This document shows, one piece after another, positions 1 through 13,200 of a DNA stretch of 64,000 bases. The notes below the pieces were generated by a model. The model was not told the DNA's origin. It ran no database searches and saw only the letters and a list, made by a program, of their open reading frames with translations. Position 1 is the stretch's first letter. The number at the start of each line of letters is the position of its first letter. Both the position numbers and the translations under genes were made by a program. The DNA is from Opeltia flavorubescens (Eukaryota; Ascomycota; Lecanoromycetes; Teloschistales; Teloschistaceae). Location of the stretch: assembly GCA_000442125.1 (NCBI GenBank), contig KE546970.1, positions 674,667 through 738,666 on the forward strand, written 5' to 3'.

Positions 1-1070
1 TATAAACTATATATATAAATTTAATAAATAAATTTTTTAATATAATTAGTTTAACGATTTTTTAAGATAAATATATTATAAAACTATTTAATAATACCGC
101 GGGATTATAATAGAATAATAATATTTTTTTAATAGAATTAACGCTAGATTTAAATACTCGTTATTATAAAAATAAAAAGCTAATATATAATATAATTCTA
201 TTTCTTTTATTATCTAGTTCTAATAGTAGTTATAATAATAGCGATTTTTTAAATATTTCTTTAAATATATAAGCGGAATAGAAAACTAAAGATTTAAAAT
301 ATAGAATAAAAAAGGTTATTAAATATATTTATTATTTTAAAAAAGCTAAAATAGTTTATTAATAAATTTAAATAATATTTTAAAAGTTTTATATACTAAT
401 TAATATATTTATATTTATTATTCCGTTTATTAATATTAAANCTTTTATTTTTATAAAGNTAAAAGATATTAAACTAGCTTTTCTACTAGATTATCCGTTA
501 AAAAATAGTTTTACTANTTATTAAATATAGATATTATAAGCGGATATAATATTTAAATTATTATATAATTCGTTTTTAATAAATAAAATAAAAATTTAGT
601 TTATAATATTATTATTAAAGGGTAATTCTTTAATATAATAAATTTAATATATAAAAATAAATAAAATTAATATAAACTACCTAGCTTAATTTTTATAAAT
701 AACTATTTTATTTTTTATTAAATAAAAAAAGCCGATTTTTAAACTTTTTATTAAAGTATTATATATTAGAATAAAATATAATAATATTATAAAAACTTTA
801 TAATTAAATAAAAATTCTTAAAAATTAGTTATAAAAACTATTAAAAAAATAATATATAATATATTCTATTATAAAATTTTAATATAATATTTAAATATTA
901 ATATACTAATTTAAATATATATTTAAAAATAAAATAAAAAATAAATAAATAGCTTTAATAATTTATTATAAAATTAGAAGCTTAATAAGTATAAATTTTA
1001 TAAAAAATAGAGTTATATCTATTATAAATAGTTTTTATATTTAATAAATACTTTACGGGCTTTAAACTAA
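1..1070. other. Unassigned AT-rich DNA
   Basis: No LTR, terminal repeat, tRNA or recognisable protein motif was found here. It carries a few ambiguous bases (around 441, 459 and 517). Small G+C-richer patches such as 97-103 may be worn remnants of an old element. It shows the same loss of CpA as its surroundings, so it was probably repetitive when RIP acted. It could be part of whatever element X1 inserted into. Confidence 0.4.
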
Positions 1071-1544
1071 ACTAGTTAATTAATCGGGTTTTATAGATAA
1101 AATTAGAAACTAGAACTAACTAGAGTTAGATTATAAATTTTTATAATTTAATTTAAACGATTTCGGGTTAAATTTAAATATATAGATTTAATTTAATCTT
1201 AATATAAATTATTAAATATAATAGAATTTTATAAAAATAGTACTAATTTAAAAATAAAAATAATAATTATATTAATATTATAATTTATTAATTAATTATT
1301 TATTTAATTTAAAGCTTATTTAATATTATAAATTAATTTATAACTATTTATTTTAATTAATTATTTAATATTTTAATATTTTAATATTAAAACTAATAAA
1401 ATTAAGTTATAATTAATCGATTAAATATAATATAAATTCGATTTAATTATAAATTAAGTCGGGTTTTAATTTTAAAAATTAGTATTAATTTAAATTCGAT
1501 TTAATTTAATTTAACTTAATTTAATTAATTTATTTTAAACTATT
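1071..1544. mobile_element. Short non-autonomous element, copy 1 (MITE-like)
   Basis: This is about 470 bp and clearly homologous over its whole length to 16940-17405. The left end begins with actagt followed by a tract resembling gggttttatagataaaat. That tract is shared, in inverted orientation, with the right end of element Y at 39342. The right end (about 1500-1544) is rich in cgatttaattt-type words and ends at actatt. The inside is noncoding and A+T-rich. I interpret it as an internally deleted derivative of Y mobilised in trans. The superfamily is not certain: the subterminal G+C-rich words recall hAT-type elements, but no 8-bp target duplication could be proved. Confidence 0.6.
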
Positions 1545-1732
1545 AATTCTTTAATAATTAATTTTATTATTATTTAAATAAATATTTTTTATATTCTATT
1601 ATATAGTTTTATTAATTTTAAATTCGCAGGTTATTTATTAAACGATTTTATAATTTTAATTATTTTTTAATTATAAAGAGTTATCTAGTAAAATAATAAA
1701 AGGAATTTAAAAAAAAAAACCTTATATATAAA
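1545..1732. other. Unassigned flank of X1, left side
   Basis: This short AT-rich stretch lies between the first short element and the left target duplication of X1, and ends in an A-run (1700-1712). It should read on directly into 16553 once X1 is removed. No motif was recognised. Confidence 0.4.
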
Positions 1733-1737
1733 CTTTA
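1733..1737. repeat. Target-site duplication of X1, left (cttta)
   Basis: The five bases cttta lie immediately before the first base of the X1 5' LTR and recur at 16548-16552 immediately after its 3' LTR. A five-base duplication is usual for Ty3/gypsy integrases. Confidence 0.85.
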
Positions 1738-1942
1738 TATTACGGTTATATCGTATAAATAGAAGGTTAATAAAGCAGATAAAATTAAATAGCTATTATA
1801 GCTCGAAAAAAGCTTTTTAAATATATTTACCTAGTTAAATTTAGCGCTTTTTAACGCCTATATTTATTTAATTATAAATTTTATAGATAAATAGTTTTTT
1901 ACCTTTAATATAATATTATTACTTTATATTTATTATATAATA
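1738..1942 (+). repeat. X1 5' LTR (205 bp)
   Basis: It matches 16343-16547 in the same orientation over its full length, and 62796-63001 in the opposite orientation. It begins with tattacgg, readable as a RIP-altered TGTTACGG, and ends with ataata (from ..ACA), the usual TG...CA LTR termini. A well-kept internal block is aaatagaaggttaataa near 1757. Confidence 0.9.
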
Positions 1943-2573
1943 AATAGTAGTAATTAAAAGTAATTTATATAAAATATAATATTATTAATTTCTATATATA
2001 TATACTATTAATTATTATATAATACTAGATTTTTTAAATAAATTTAATATTTTTTTATTTATTAAATTACCGCTTTTATATTAATATTCGGTTAATAAGA
2101 TTAATTAATATATATTTTAATTTCTAGCTCTTTTAATAAAGTTTTAAATATTTTTTATAATAATTTAAAAGATTTAATCGACTTTATTATTATATTAATT
2201 TTTATTATAACTATTTTTTATATTAAAGAATTTTAAAAATATATTAAATAGTTTTTAAAATAGAATTAAACTTTTATAATAATTTTTAAAATTTATACTA
2301 CCTATATTTATAAAAAAAATTTAGACTTATATTATTTTTTAATATAGGAATTTTCTAGTAACCGGGTAATTTAAATTAATATAACTTTTATTATTATTTA
2401 TTTTATAAATTAAAATAAGTATTTATAGATTAAAATTTAAAATAATAAATAATTTTTATAATAATACTATTATAGTTTTTAAAAATAAAAACTTTTAAAT
2501 TTCTATTTAAAAACTAACTATAAATTTTATTTAAAATAATTTAAACTTTTATTTTTATTTTTTAAACTTGCTA
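1943..2573 (+). pseudogene. X1 leader and gag region, first part
   Basis: This is the interior of X1 between its 5' LTR and the G1 target duplication. By position it holds the leader with the primer-binding site and the start of gag. No primer-binding site could be matched to a tRNA with confidence. The sequence resumes at 10244 on the other side of G1. It is a broken fossil. Confidence 0.6.
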
Positions 2574-2578
2574 GAAGA
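2574..2578. repeat. Target-site duplication of G1, left (gaaga)
   Basis: The five bases gaaga directly precede the G1 5' LTR. The identical word follows the 3' LTR at 10239-10243. The exact match shows that G1 is a single complete insertion into X1. Confidence 0.9.
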
Positions 2579-2835
2579 TATTATAGTTGGCAATAATCTA
2601 GTTTATTATAATATTATAGAGCCGTCGTATAACTTCGGCTAAAACGTTATATCGCTATATTATACTAGTAGGAAAGGGGGCCTATATAATTAAAAGAATT
2701 CCCTCTAATATTTATAGCTTTCTAGATATTAATATATATATATTCTCTATATATAACTCCGTGTATATAATAATAAAATATTAGATTATTATTTATACTT
2801 TTATATAGTTTCCCTATTATTATATCTTTTTTATA
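2579..2835 (+). repeat. G1 5' LTR (257 bp)
   Basis: It is homologous to the other five G-family LTRs, all exactly 257 bp. The least mutated copies show that the termini are TGTTACAG at the start and TTTTTACA at the end; here they read tattatag and tttttata. A G-run (aaaggggg) near 2674-2681 and the word ttccctatt near 2810 are landmarks shared by all copies. Confidence 0.95.
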
Positions 2836-2929
2836 TCTTAATATCTTTATTTTTTATAAAAAGTAGTTTAACTATATCGCGAAGTTATAATATAAAGTAA
2901 TAATAGTAATACTACGCTTATAATTAAAT

Positions 2930-4080
2930 TATAACTATTAACAAATACGGCTATATTATAAAATAATAATATAAATAAGTTTATTAGCGATATTTTAAAT
3001 ATAGAGATTTAAGCCTTTAAAATAGAATAAGCTCTAGTTTATTAATAAAAAAGGTTAAAAATATTAAAAGCCGAAAAGAAATTAGAATTCCTAGAATTAT
3101 CTACTATTATATATCGATAGTAAGCCTTTAAAACCCTAATTAATAACTTTAAATATATTAAAAAATAAAAAATAAATAAAAAGTCAAAGTTAAAGGTTTT
3201 TAACCCTATTTAATATAAAAGTAAAAATTATATAAAATATATACTATTTAAGTATAAATATAAATATATTTTTAAAACTCGTTTAATTATATATAAAATA
3301 GAAACTTTAAAGATTCTATTTAATATAAGCTACCTTAATCGCTATCTAGCGAATATATAAAATTAAATTAAAAAAGCGAACCTAAATATTAGGTTTAAAA
3401 TAATCTAAAAAAAATAACTAAAACTTTTATTAAATTAACTCGATTTTTAAACTATCCGTAATATTAAAGTAATATTATAATATTTTAATATAAAGTACCG
3501 TAATAAATAAAATATTTTTTTATTTATTAAATATTTAAAAAACTTTAAAAATTATATAAAAAAATCTTTATTAAATTATATTCGGGTAAATATTCTAAGA
3601 AACACCCTTTAGAATAATATAGTCGACGAAATACTTAAAATATCTAACCCTCTAAAAATACGTTAAAAGATTATTAATTAAATAATTAAAATTAAATTAG
3701 TTTAATTATAATATCGGGCGTGTATTAATTATAGTAATATAAATATTAAAATATTAAATTTTAAAAGCTATAAAAGTAATTAAAGAAAATAAAGTCTATT
3801 TAATACTATTATACTAGCGATTAGCGCGAATATAATAACGATTAATCGCAGAAATTATAAAAACCAGTATGGTTTCTAAGAATATAATCTAGATAATAGC
3901 CGCGGACTTTATAAAAATAATAATATACTAACGATAATTATTTATTAAAAATATAATAAAAAAGGCTATAAAAGACCCGATTACCTTTATAAAAATAAAA
4001 AAAAAAAAGATAAAATCTAGTAAATATTACCTCTATACTACTAGGTCGCTAATAAACGAGGCTATAAATACTTTATCTAG
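2930..4080 (+). pseudogene. G1 gag remnant
   Basis: This is the capsid/nucleocapsid part of the G family. It lies between the leader and the protease region, as expected for gag. A lysine-rich stretch with spacing like a CCHC zinc knuckle is visible near 3945-3995, the usual place at the gag C terminus. Homologous remnants occur in G2 (about 30670-29520) and G3 (about 53860-52710). It is a broken fossil, identified by position and by the knuckle rather than by overall similarity. Confidence 0.65.
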
Positions 4081-4109
4081 TTATAAACGTAACTATTTAG
4101 GATAAAAAA

Positions 4110-7100
4110 TAAAAAGTTAAATTAGCCGTACTTATTAATTATAATATAAACTTAAATTTTATATTATAATACTATATAAAAGAGCTAAAATTATATAATA
4201 GCCGCGATATTAAAGCGCCGGTTAGGATATTAAATAATATAAATTTAACTTATTTTTAAAAATATAAGTTTCTAGTTAATTTTATCGATTTAAAAAAGGA
4301 ATTTAAAATAATAATAGATAAATATATTAAAGCGAATATTAAGTCTTTTAATATTATATTTAGCCTCTTATAGTTATATTAATATAACCTAGATATTAAC
4401 TAGATATATATATAATAAATATAACGCGATTCTAGTATTATTCTAGTAGAAATAGATATTAAATTAATCCCGGTTAAAAAATTAGAATATTTATTAAAAA
4501 TAAAAGGATTTAAATAATTATACTTTTTTAATATAGAGCTATATAATAAAAATAACATAATCGCTCTATATAGCGCTAAAGAAATAACCTTATTTAAAAA
4601 ATATATCGACTTAAAAAAGGTTTATAATTTTTAAAAAGTTAATAAACTTTTTAAATATTTTATAAATAATTATACCTTTAAAATAATAGGTAATCTATTA
4701 TTTAAATTTTTATATAATCTTTTAATTATTAAATTAGAAGTTTTATAGATTTATATTAATAAAAATTTAATAAAAAAGTTTATTTATTATTTAATATTAT
4801 AAGTTAGCGCTCTAATTATATTTATAAAAAAAAAACGGTAGCTTTTATTTTTATATCAATTATTAAAAATTAAACCGGGTTATTATTAAAAATCGATACC
4901 TTTTTCCCCTAATATTAAAAGCTTTAGATAGGTTATATAAAATAATAATTTTTACCCGCTTAAATATCTAAAATACCTATTATTATATTAGAATCTAAAA
5001 GGGCGATAAATAGAAGATAGTATTTTATATTTATTATAGCTACTTTAAATATTATATTATATTATTTAGTTTAATAAATACCTTAGCTACCTTTTAAATA
5101 TATATTAATAATATTTTTAAAAATTTCCTAGATCTTTTTATTATAATATATATAAATAATTTATTAATCTACTTTAAAAATAAAGCCGAGTATTTAATAT
5201 ATATATAAAAGATCTTTATAAAGCTATTATAATATAAACTATATATTAAATTAGAGAAGTATTTATTTAATATATATAAAATTAGATTTATAAAATTTAT
5301 TATTCGCTCTAATAATATTATAATAGAGGAATCCCGTATTAAATATATAAGAAATTAGTTTTTTCCGAAATTATATTATAATATATAGTATTTCTTTAAA
5401 TTTATAAACTTTTACTAATATTTTATTAAAGTATTTTTATAAATAATACTACCGCTAATATTATTATTAAAAGGTAGTAATAAAAAAAAGTTTAATATTA
5501 AATTTATTTTAATTAAAAAAATAGCCGGTATATTTAAAATATTAAAAGAACGCTTTATAATAGCGCCTATTCTATAATAATTTAATTATATATTTTAGAT
5601 TTATATTAAAATAGACGTTTTAAAGTATACTATTTTAGTAATTATTTTATAGCCTTTTAATATTAGTATATAGATTTACTAATATTTTATCGTCTATTAG
5701 TTTTAGAAGAAAATAACGGCTAAATATAATTATAATATCAGAAATTCGGAAATACTAGCTATTGTTTACGCCTATAAATAGTAGCGATATTATATTAAAG
5801 GGGTCCTTTATAAAATAAAAGTTATTATTAATTATATAAATCTTTATAATTTTTTTATAAAAAAAAAGTTTAGTTATAGGAACGCTAGATAATAAAAACG
5901 ACTAGCTAGATTAAATCTGGACCTAAAATATAGGCTAGATAAACTAAATCCTACTAATATAGTATTATAAAAAAGCGACTATAAAGCGTTTAAAGCTTAC
6001 GCTACTTTTAGTATTTTAAATTAAAAATATATCTATTTAATTTTATACTTTAGAGAATTTTAGAAAAATTTTAAAAAAAGTATAAAATTAATTATAGGTC
6101 CTTTAAAAATCTAGTACTATCTATTTAGAACTTTTATAAAATAAAATAGAAATAAATCCGAGAGTTTATAAAAAATTTTAAATAATATTAAAAAGTTATT
6201 AAAAAACGATAGAAAAAGCTATTTTAATAATAAAATATCGTTAATTAATTTTAAAAATATTTAAAAAAGCTTTTAAAAATTATTTAAAAATATTAAAACC
6301 GCTATTAAAGATATTTAAAGAGCGGTAGTAATATATTATATAGCGAAAAAAGCGAAGGCTAATATTCTTAATAAAAAGGGCGAGCTTTTAAAAAATACTT
6401 TTAAATATAGATTCCTAATAAAGGGTCGCGTATCTAATATTTATATAAAGAAACGTAATAATATTATATTATTTATACTTTCTTATAATTAAAAGATACT
6501 CTTAATATTAATAAAAAAAAAATAAAAGTATTTTAAAGAGCGACGTAAAAATATTAATTCTATTTTTTATAATTAAAAGGAAGTCTTTTAAAATAAAAAA
6601 AAGGTAGATATTAATAAAAACTTATAGTTTTAAAGTATATAAAAAGCTAAAGGCTTTTTATAAACCCGATACTATTATATATAGTAATATTTAGTCGATT
6701 CCTTTAAATAATTTTAATAATTCTAAAAATTTATAATTAAAGCGATAAATCGTTAAAAAAGCGGCTTTAAAAAATACGTATAATATACCCCCGCTATTCT
6801 TTTATTATATTATAAAAAAGTTTTAAAAACTCGATAATATAATTAAAAAATTAATATTTTTAAAAAAAAAATTATTTAATAATTTATTAAATATTTATAT
6901 AATATTAAAATAGTTTAATAAAAGTTATAAATAATACTAGAATTAAAAATTATTTTATTATAATAAAAAATAGTATCTATTTTTTAATATAATTAGATAA
7001 AAGATTCTTAAATATAATTATAATAATTTTATAATAAGTTATTTTAATTATAAAAAAACGTTAAAGCTTATTTACTAAAAATATTTTTAGTTAAATATAA

Positions 7101-8170
7101 TAAAGGATATTAAATACTATATATATATTTATAATATATACTATTAAATAAAACCTATAAGGTATAAATTATATAGTAAAATATAACTACTAGAAAGATT
7201 TTTAAAACTATTTAATAATTTAATTATAAATTTTATTATTAACCTATTTTTATATAAACGCCTCCGCGTTATATATAATTCGATTTTTATAATAGTTAAC
7301 CGTTATATAAAGCTCGCTATATATATCCTATATTAAATAATTATAATTATAAAAAAGTTAGCGGATACTTTTATTAATAAGATATATAGTCGTTATAATA
7401 TTAATTAAAGAACTTTTTTTATTTTATAGTTTTAGTTTACTTTTTACTATTATTTAAAAATTAAATACTATTTAAATACTACTTTTTATTTATAAATTAA
7501 TAAGTAAACTAAATAATAAAATTAAATTTTAAAATAATTTTTAAAGGGCTTTATTAACTATAATTAGAACGATTAAAATAAATAGCTACTTTTTATAGAA
7601 TTTATATATAATAATAGTAAATATATTTCTATTAATATAATATTATTCTTTACCGCTACTAGTAAATATCCCGATTTAAAAAATAATATCTAAATTAATA
7701 ATATTAAAGATAATATACTTAAAATATATTAATATATTAAAAGATATATATATATATATATTTAGTTTAAAAATTAATAGAAAATAGTAATAAAAAAATA
7801 ATTTAAATATTATAATTAAAAATATTCTATAAAATTTTTTACTACTAGTAATATAATATAACTAAATAAATATAATATTAAAATAAAAAAGCTATTAAAA
7901 AAACTAGATTATAAATTCTATAGACTTTTTAAAATAATAGAACTAGTAAATTTATAGTTATACTACTTAAAATTTTTAGTATTAATAGGTTATATTTATC
8001 CTGTTTTTTATATCTTTTTTCTCGAATTATATATAATAATAGAAAAGAGAGGTAAAAAAAATCCACTATTTTTATTTATCGATAGTAAAAAATAATATAA
8101 AATAAAAAAAATACTTAATTTAAAATAGTATTATAGAAAATTATAATATTTAATAAAATAATTTAACTAT
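4110..8170 (+). pseudogene. G1 pol remnant (PR-RT-RH-IN-chromodomain)
   Basis: The succession of parts is recognisable despite heavy mutation: an aspartic-protease-like stretch (about 4110-4450), a Ty3-type reverse transcriptase with the catalytic YxDD-type region near 5140-5170, RNase H (about 5560-5930), integrase with its zinc-binding and DDE core parts (about 6350-7690), a GPY/F module near 7890-8010 and a chromodomain near 8055-8165. The protease-RT-RNase H-integrase order is diagnostic of Ty3/gypsy, and the chromodomain places it among chromoviruses, whose integrases are steered to histone-marked heterochromatin. It is broken by very many changes. Confidence 0.9.
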
Positions 8171-8199
8171 AATTTTAAAAATAATAACTAGTTTAATAT

Positions 8200-9981
8200 T
8201 AAAAAAATATCGGGAATTAATAAATATATAAAGGACTTTTATTATATATATCCTAAAAAATTATTAAATAATAGTAAAAAAGGCTTTTTAAAAGAAAAAT
8301 AAAAAAAAAGAATAAACTATAATTAAACTATATATAAGTATATAAATAAAATAATAAATAAAGTAATAAATAATACTAGAAATATAAAATAATAATAGAA
8401 ATAAAATTTTATATAATTATTAAAGCTTACTAGTAGAATATATACTAAAAAATATATATTATAAAATATATTACTAAGAAAGATTAAAATTAAAGGGAGA
8501 TTTTATTAGAATATAAATCTTAAAGTTATAATTATCTAAAAGCGATATAAACCTAAAAATAGAATATAAAAATAAATATATAAAAATAAATATTAAAAAT
8601 AGATATAAAACGCTAGATAAATATAAAACTATATAATAATACTACCTTTTTTTACCTCGCTCTTATTAATAAAAAAAAGATTATTTTTTTTAACTAAATT
8701 TAACTATTCCTCCTTAATAATTAAAGGATCTAAATAGTTTTAGTATAAAATTAGCGCGTAAAGTAGTATAAAAGGGGTAAATATATAATAAAATATATTA
8801 TATTAATATTTATATTAATTAATTTTTTTAAAGTATAAATAGCTTTAATAATATTAAAAATACTAATAATCTTTTTTTACCGCGTTTTAATTTTTTTTTA
8901 AATTTTAATTTATTTATAATTAAAAAGGATAATAATATATAAACGGCGTATAATACGTCGCTTTTTATTTTTATTAGTAATATTAGTAATAATAATAGCG
9001 GAAATTATTTTATTAATTATTAAAATAAATCTTTAAAAAATTTATATAGATTAAAAAAACTACCGCGATATATAGATTTAATATACTAGCTCGTATTTTT
9101 TTTAAAATTTAAAATAACGCGTGTAATATTTAGAGCCAACACTAGATTTTATATAATAAGTAAGAGTATAATAAATAATAAGGTTATTTTTTAATTATTT
9201 TTTATTAAGGGTTATTAAATAATAGTATTAAATAAGTAATATATATTCTAATACTAGCTTTAATATATTAATAGTAGTAATCCTTTTATAAGATTAGAGT
9301 ATTTAATAATATTAGAATATCGGGCGTTTATATATTCTAGAGAGTTTTTTTAATTATAGAAGTTTTAGAAGCTTTAGAATCTATAATAAAAAATATAAAA
9401 GTTAAAAAAAATTTATAAAAAAGTAGAGCTAGTAAATAAAAATAAGGTATAGTAAAAATAATAAAAACCTAAATTAGGGAATAGATTTATATTAAAGAAG
9501 AAATATTTATTATATATTTATAAGTAAAAAATAAAATTATATTATTTAATATAAGGTTTATAATACTAATAATATAAATTAAATTATTTAAAGTTTAATA
9601 GCTTTAATTATTTATAATTATTATAGTATAATATAATTATTAAATAAAGCTATTAAACGATATTAATTTTTATAAATATATTTTAATATAAATATTTAAT
9701 AAGTATTAAAGGGTATTTATAATATATTATAGCGTAATAGCTAATATTAATATTAATATCGAATAATCTTTAATATATAAAGTAAAGTTATTTATATATT
9801 TTATATATAATAACGAAACGCTTTATATATAAATATATATTAGCGTCGCGTATTTTTAAGTTATTAATTTAACTAATATATATTTAAGTACGCGCGTTTT
9901 ATATAAAGGGTTTAGCTATTTATTATATATATATCGTTTAATTATAGAATAGTAAGAATATTATTATAGAAGAGAGGATAT
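8200..9981 (+). other. G1 3' noncoding region
   Basis: Nearly 1.8 kb lies between the chromodomain and the 3' LTR, longer than usual for the group. It begins with an A-rich imperfect tandem array at about 8555-8625 (period roughly 15-17 bp, words like aaaaataaatat). The same region, array included, is present in G2 (about 23596-25400) and G3 (about 46791-48600), so it is a family trait and not a later insertion. No protein could be recognised on either strand. A lost extra ORF is possible but unsupported. Confidence 0.6.
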
Positions 9982-10238
9982 TATTATAATTAATAATAGT
10001 CTAGTTTATTATAATATTGTAGAGCCGTTGTATAACTTCGGCTAAAACGTTATATCGCTATATTATACTAGTAGGAAAGGGGGCCTATATAGTTAAAGGA
10101 ATTCCCCCTAATATTTATAGCTCTCTAGATATTAATATATATATATTCTCTACGTATAGCTCTGTATATACGATAGTAGAACGCTAGACTATTATTTATA
10201 CTTCTATATAGTTTCCCTGCTATTGCATCCTTTTTACA
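9982..10238 (+). repeat. G1 3' LTR (257 bp)
   Basis: It is a full-length match to the 5' LTR at 2579-2835 in the same orientation, with intact-looking final bases tttttaca. It keeps more C and G than the 5' LTR (for example ccctgctattgcatcc near 10216-10230), so the two LTRs of one element were unequally affected by RIP. Confidence 0.95.
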
Positions 10239-10243
10239 GAAGA
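10239..10243. repeat. Target-site duplication of G1, right (gaaga)
   Basis: An exact partner of 2574-2578, directly after the 3' LTR of G1. Confidence 0.9.
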
Positions 10244-13200
10244 TTTATAATAATTTAATAACTTTATAAATATTATTAAATTTATTAATATATTTAAATA
10301 GCGAAACTATATTTTTAATATTAAATCTAGCTTATTTTATTTAATAAAATCGAAAAAAAGTATTATACTACTATTAAATATAATAGAAATTCTATTATAA
10401 TAATAATAGAGTAGATTTATAAATAATAATAATTTATTATAATAATAATAAGCTTTTTTAAATAAATAACTATTTATAAATACCTATCGAATTTAATTAT
10501 TAAAATTTTTTATATAGAATTTCTAGAATTAATTAATTATTATATTTATAAATCTAATAATTATACTAGCGATTATTAAATTATAATAGAAAATTTATAA
10601 TATTAATTTATTCTAATTAAATAATAATAAACCGCTTATAGAATCTAAAAAATTATATAATATCTATTATAATATATATACTTTTATTTAATATATAAAA
10701 ATTAAATATAAAATAATAAATATATTTTTAATATATTATAACCTAGATTTTTATTTATAAAGCGAAGTAGTTATATAATTTATTATTATAATTAATAAAT
10801 TTATTTATAAATTATTATAATTTAATAAAAATATTAAATTATAATATATATTTTTTAAAAATTATTTTAATAAGTTATTATTTATTATACTAGTATAACT
10901 AAAGTAAATACGCTATATTATTAATAATATATAAATTTAAAAGGACTATTAAAAGTATTTTAATAATATTATTATTAAAATAAAAAATATAAAAATAATA
11001 TTTATTAAAAATATTTAAATAATAATTAATTTTAAATATTTTAATATCTAGTTATAAATATTAATTTTAGATAAAATTTTAATAATTATTATTAAAACCT
11101 TTTATAAATTTCTCTAAAATAAAAAGAATAATTAATTTAATGTTTATAATAATAATAAAAACCGTAATATATTAAAATTAATCTTTTTATAAAAAAATAA
11201 AAATAAATAATATAAAAGAGTAATAATATATTAACCGCTATAAAATAATCTTTTTTATATATTTAAATATTTATTTATATATTTAAGCTATATATAAAAA
11301 AATTAACTAAATATATTTTCTATTATATATTAATATTAGAATTTTTTTATAGCTTTATAAACTCTATTAATTAAAAGTAAGCCTAAAATATAGAATAATT
11401 AGCGTATTATCTAAGATAATTATTAATAGTTTCCGCTTAAAATAATTATTCTATTATAATAAAATTAAATTAAAAATTAATAAAATTATAATTATTAATA
11501 ATATAATAATAGCCGGAATCTATATAAAAGCCGCTAGTTAAATAATTAATAAGTCTATTTTTAATAGGAAGCTTCCGGTAAATAGATTTTAAATAATAAA
11601 ATAAAATAATATTAAAGTTATAAAAATAGCTTTTATTAATTAATAGACTTTATTAAAGCTAAATATATAATAAATAAAAAATTTAATAAAGCTTTATATA
11701 CTACTATTAAGAATTCTAATTAATATAGTAATATAATAAAATTCTATTTTATTATAATAAAGCGTGTAGAATCTAAACTAATTAAAATATACTAATATAA
11801 TAAATATAATAAAATTTTTAAATTAAATAATAATTTATATTAGTATCTATATTCTAGTTATAATAAAAAACTATTTTTAACTATAATTATTATAATTAAA
11901 TTAATTATTAAATTAAATATTCTACTAATATTAGCGTAAATTTATTTAAAATTAGTTAAACTATTTAAAAATATATTAGAGGTTATAAAACTAAGAATTA
12001 TTAAATAGCTACTGCTATAAATATTCTAGTTAATTTATTTAACCGTGAAGGATATATTAATAATAGGTTTTATTTTTTAAAAATACCGTTATATAACTGT
12101 AGATATTTATTTATAATTTAATATAAAAAATTATAGTTTTTATTAAAATATAGGCTATATAATAAATTTAATTAACCGAAAATTTCTATTAAAATAACTA
12201 CCGTTTATTATAATTTAGAAGATACTAGTTTTTATAATTATTAAAAATATTAATAAAAAATAATATAATATTATTAAAATTATNATTATTAAAATTTTTA
12301 TATTTAATAAAAAAGTTATAAAATTTATAATTATTATACGTGAATTTTATTTAATAAATAATTTAAATATTAATATATTTATTAATATTAATATTATAAA
12401 GCCTAAAAATATTAATATATATTTATTTAAAAATATAATAATTATTAGTTTTTATAATAATATAATAGTACTAATTATTATTAATATTAAAAGTACTAGA
12501 ATAAACGTTATTATTTATAATATTTAATATATTATAATATTATTATACGCTATTAAAGCCGTTAAAATCGCTAGTTTATATTAAAAATTTCTAAATCTTT
12601 TATAAAACCGTAACTTTATTTATAAACTAAAAATTTTAAATATTTTTATTAATTATATATATATTATAGATTATATATTAAAATAAATTTATATTTAAAA
12701 AAATTTATTATTTTTTATTTAATTAGCTATAAAAATTTAGTTAAATATTATTTATAAATATAAAGCTAATAAATACTATTAAATTAGTTTAAAAAATTAT
12801 AAACTAATTATTAAAATATTAAAGCGAAAATTTAAATAGTTTTTAAAGAATTTTAATTATTATATAATAATTATTATAATAGTTACTATAGCTTTAAATA
12901 CTATTATTATACTATTTATTAATTCTAATTATTAAATAGAAATAATATATTTTATAAAAATAATAATTTTTAAGATATAAGCTAAATAAGCTATTCTAGC
13001 TATTTTAATTAAATACTACCCGCGTTTATAATAAAATACCGGTAATATAATTAATATATTAAAATTAGAGTATATAGATATTTTACTAGTAAAAAACTAG
13101 AAATAAATTTATAAGCCCGAATAAATCTAAATATATTTTATTAATATTTATAATAAAAAAATTATTAATAAAACTTTTAATAAATTCTATAAATAAAATT

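Larger units (their letters stand above)
2579..10238 (+). mobile_element. G1: full-length Ty3/gypsy chromovirus fossil
   Basis: This is 7660 bp from LTR to LTR (257 bp each), with the exact 5-bp duplication gaaga on both sides, inserted in the gag region of X1. Part order on the + strand: gag with a zinc knuckle near 3945-3995, protease about 4110-4450, reverse transcriptase about 4830-5300, RNase H about 5560-5930, integrase about 6350-7690, a GPY/F-type module about 7890-8010 and a chromodomain about 8055-8165. About 1.8 kb of apparently noncoding DNA then leads to the 3' LTR. It is structurally complete but broken throughout by RIP. G2 and G3 are the same family. Confidence 0.95.

Noticed and set aside
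7740-7765. ta microsatellite runs as functional elements
   Set aside because: Runs of tatata occur throughout and are expected from RIP turning CpA/TpG into TpA.
8200-9981. Extra ORF in the G 3' region on either strand
   Set aside because: Several open-looking readings exist, but they show no recognisable domain and are not better than expected in A+T-rich sequence.
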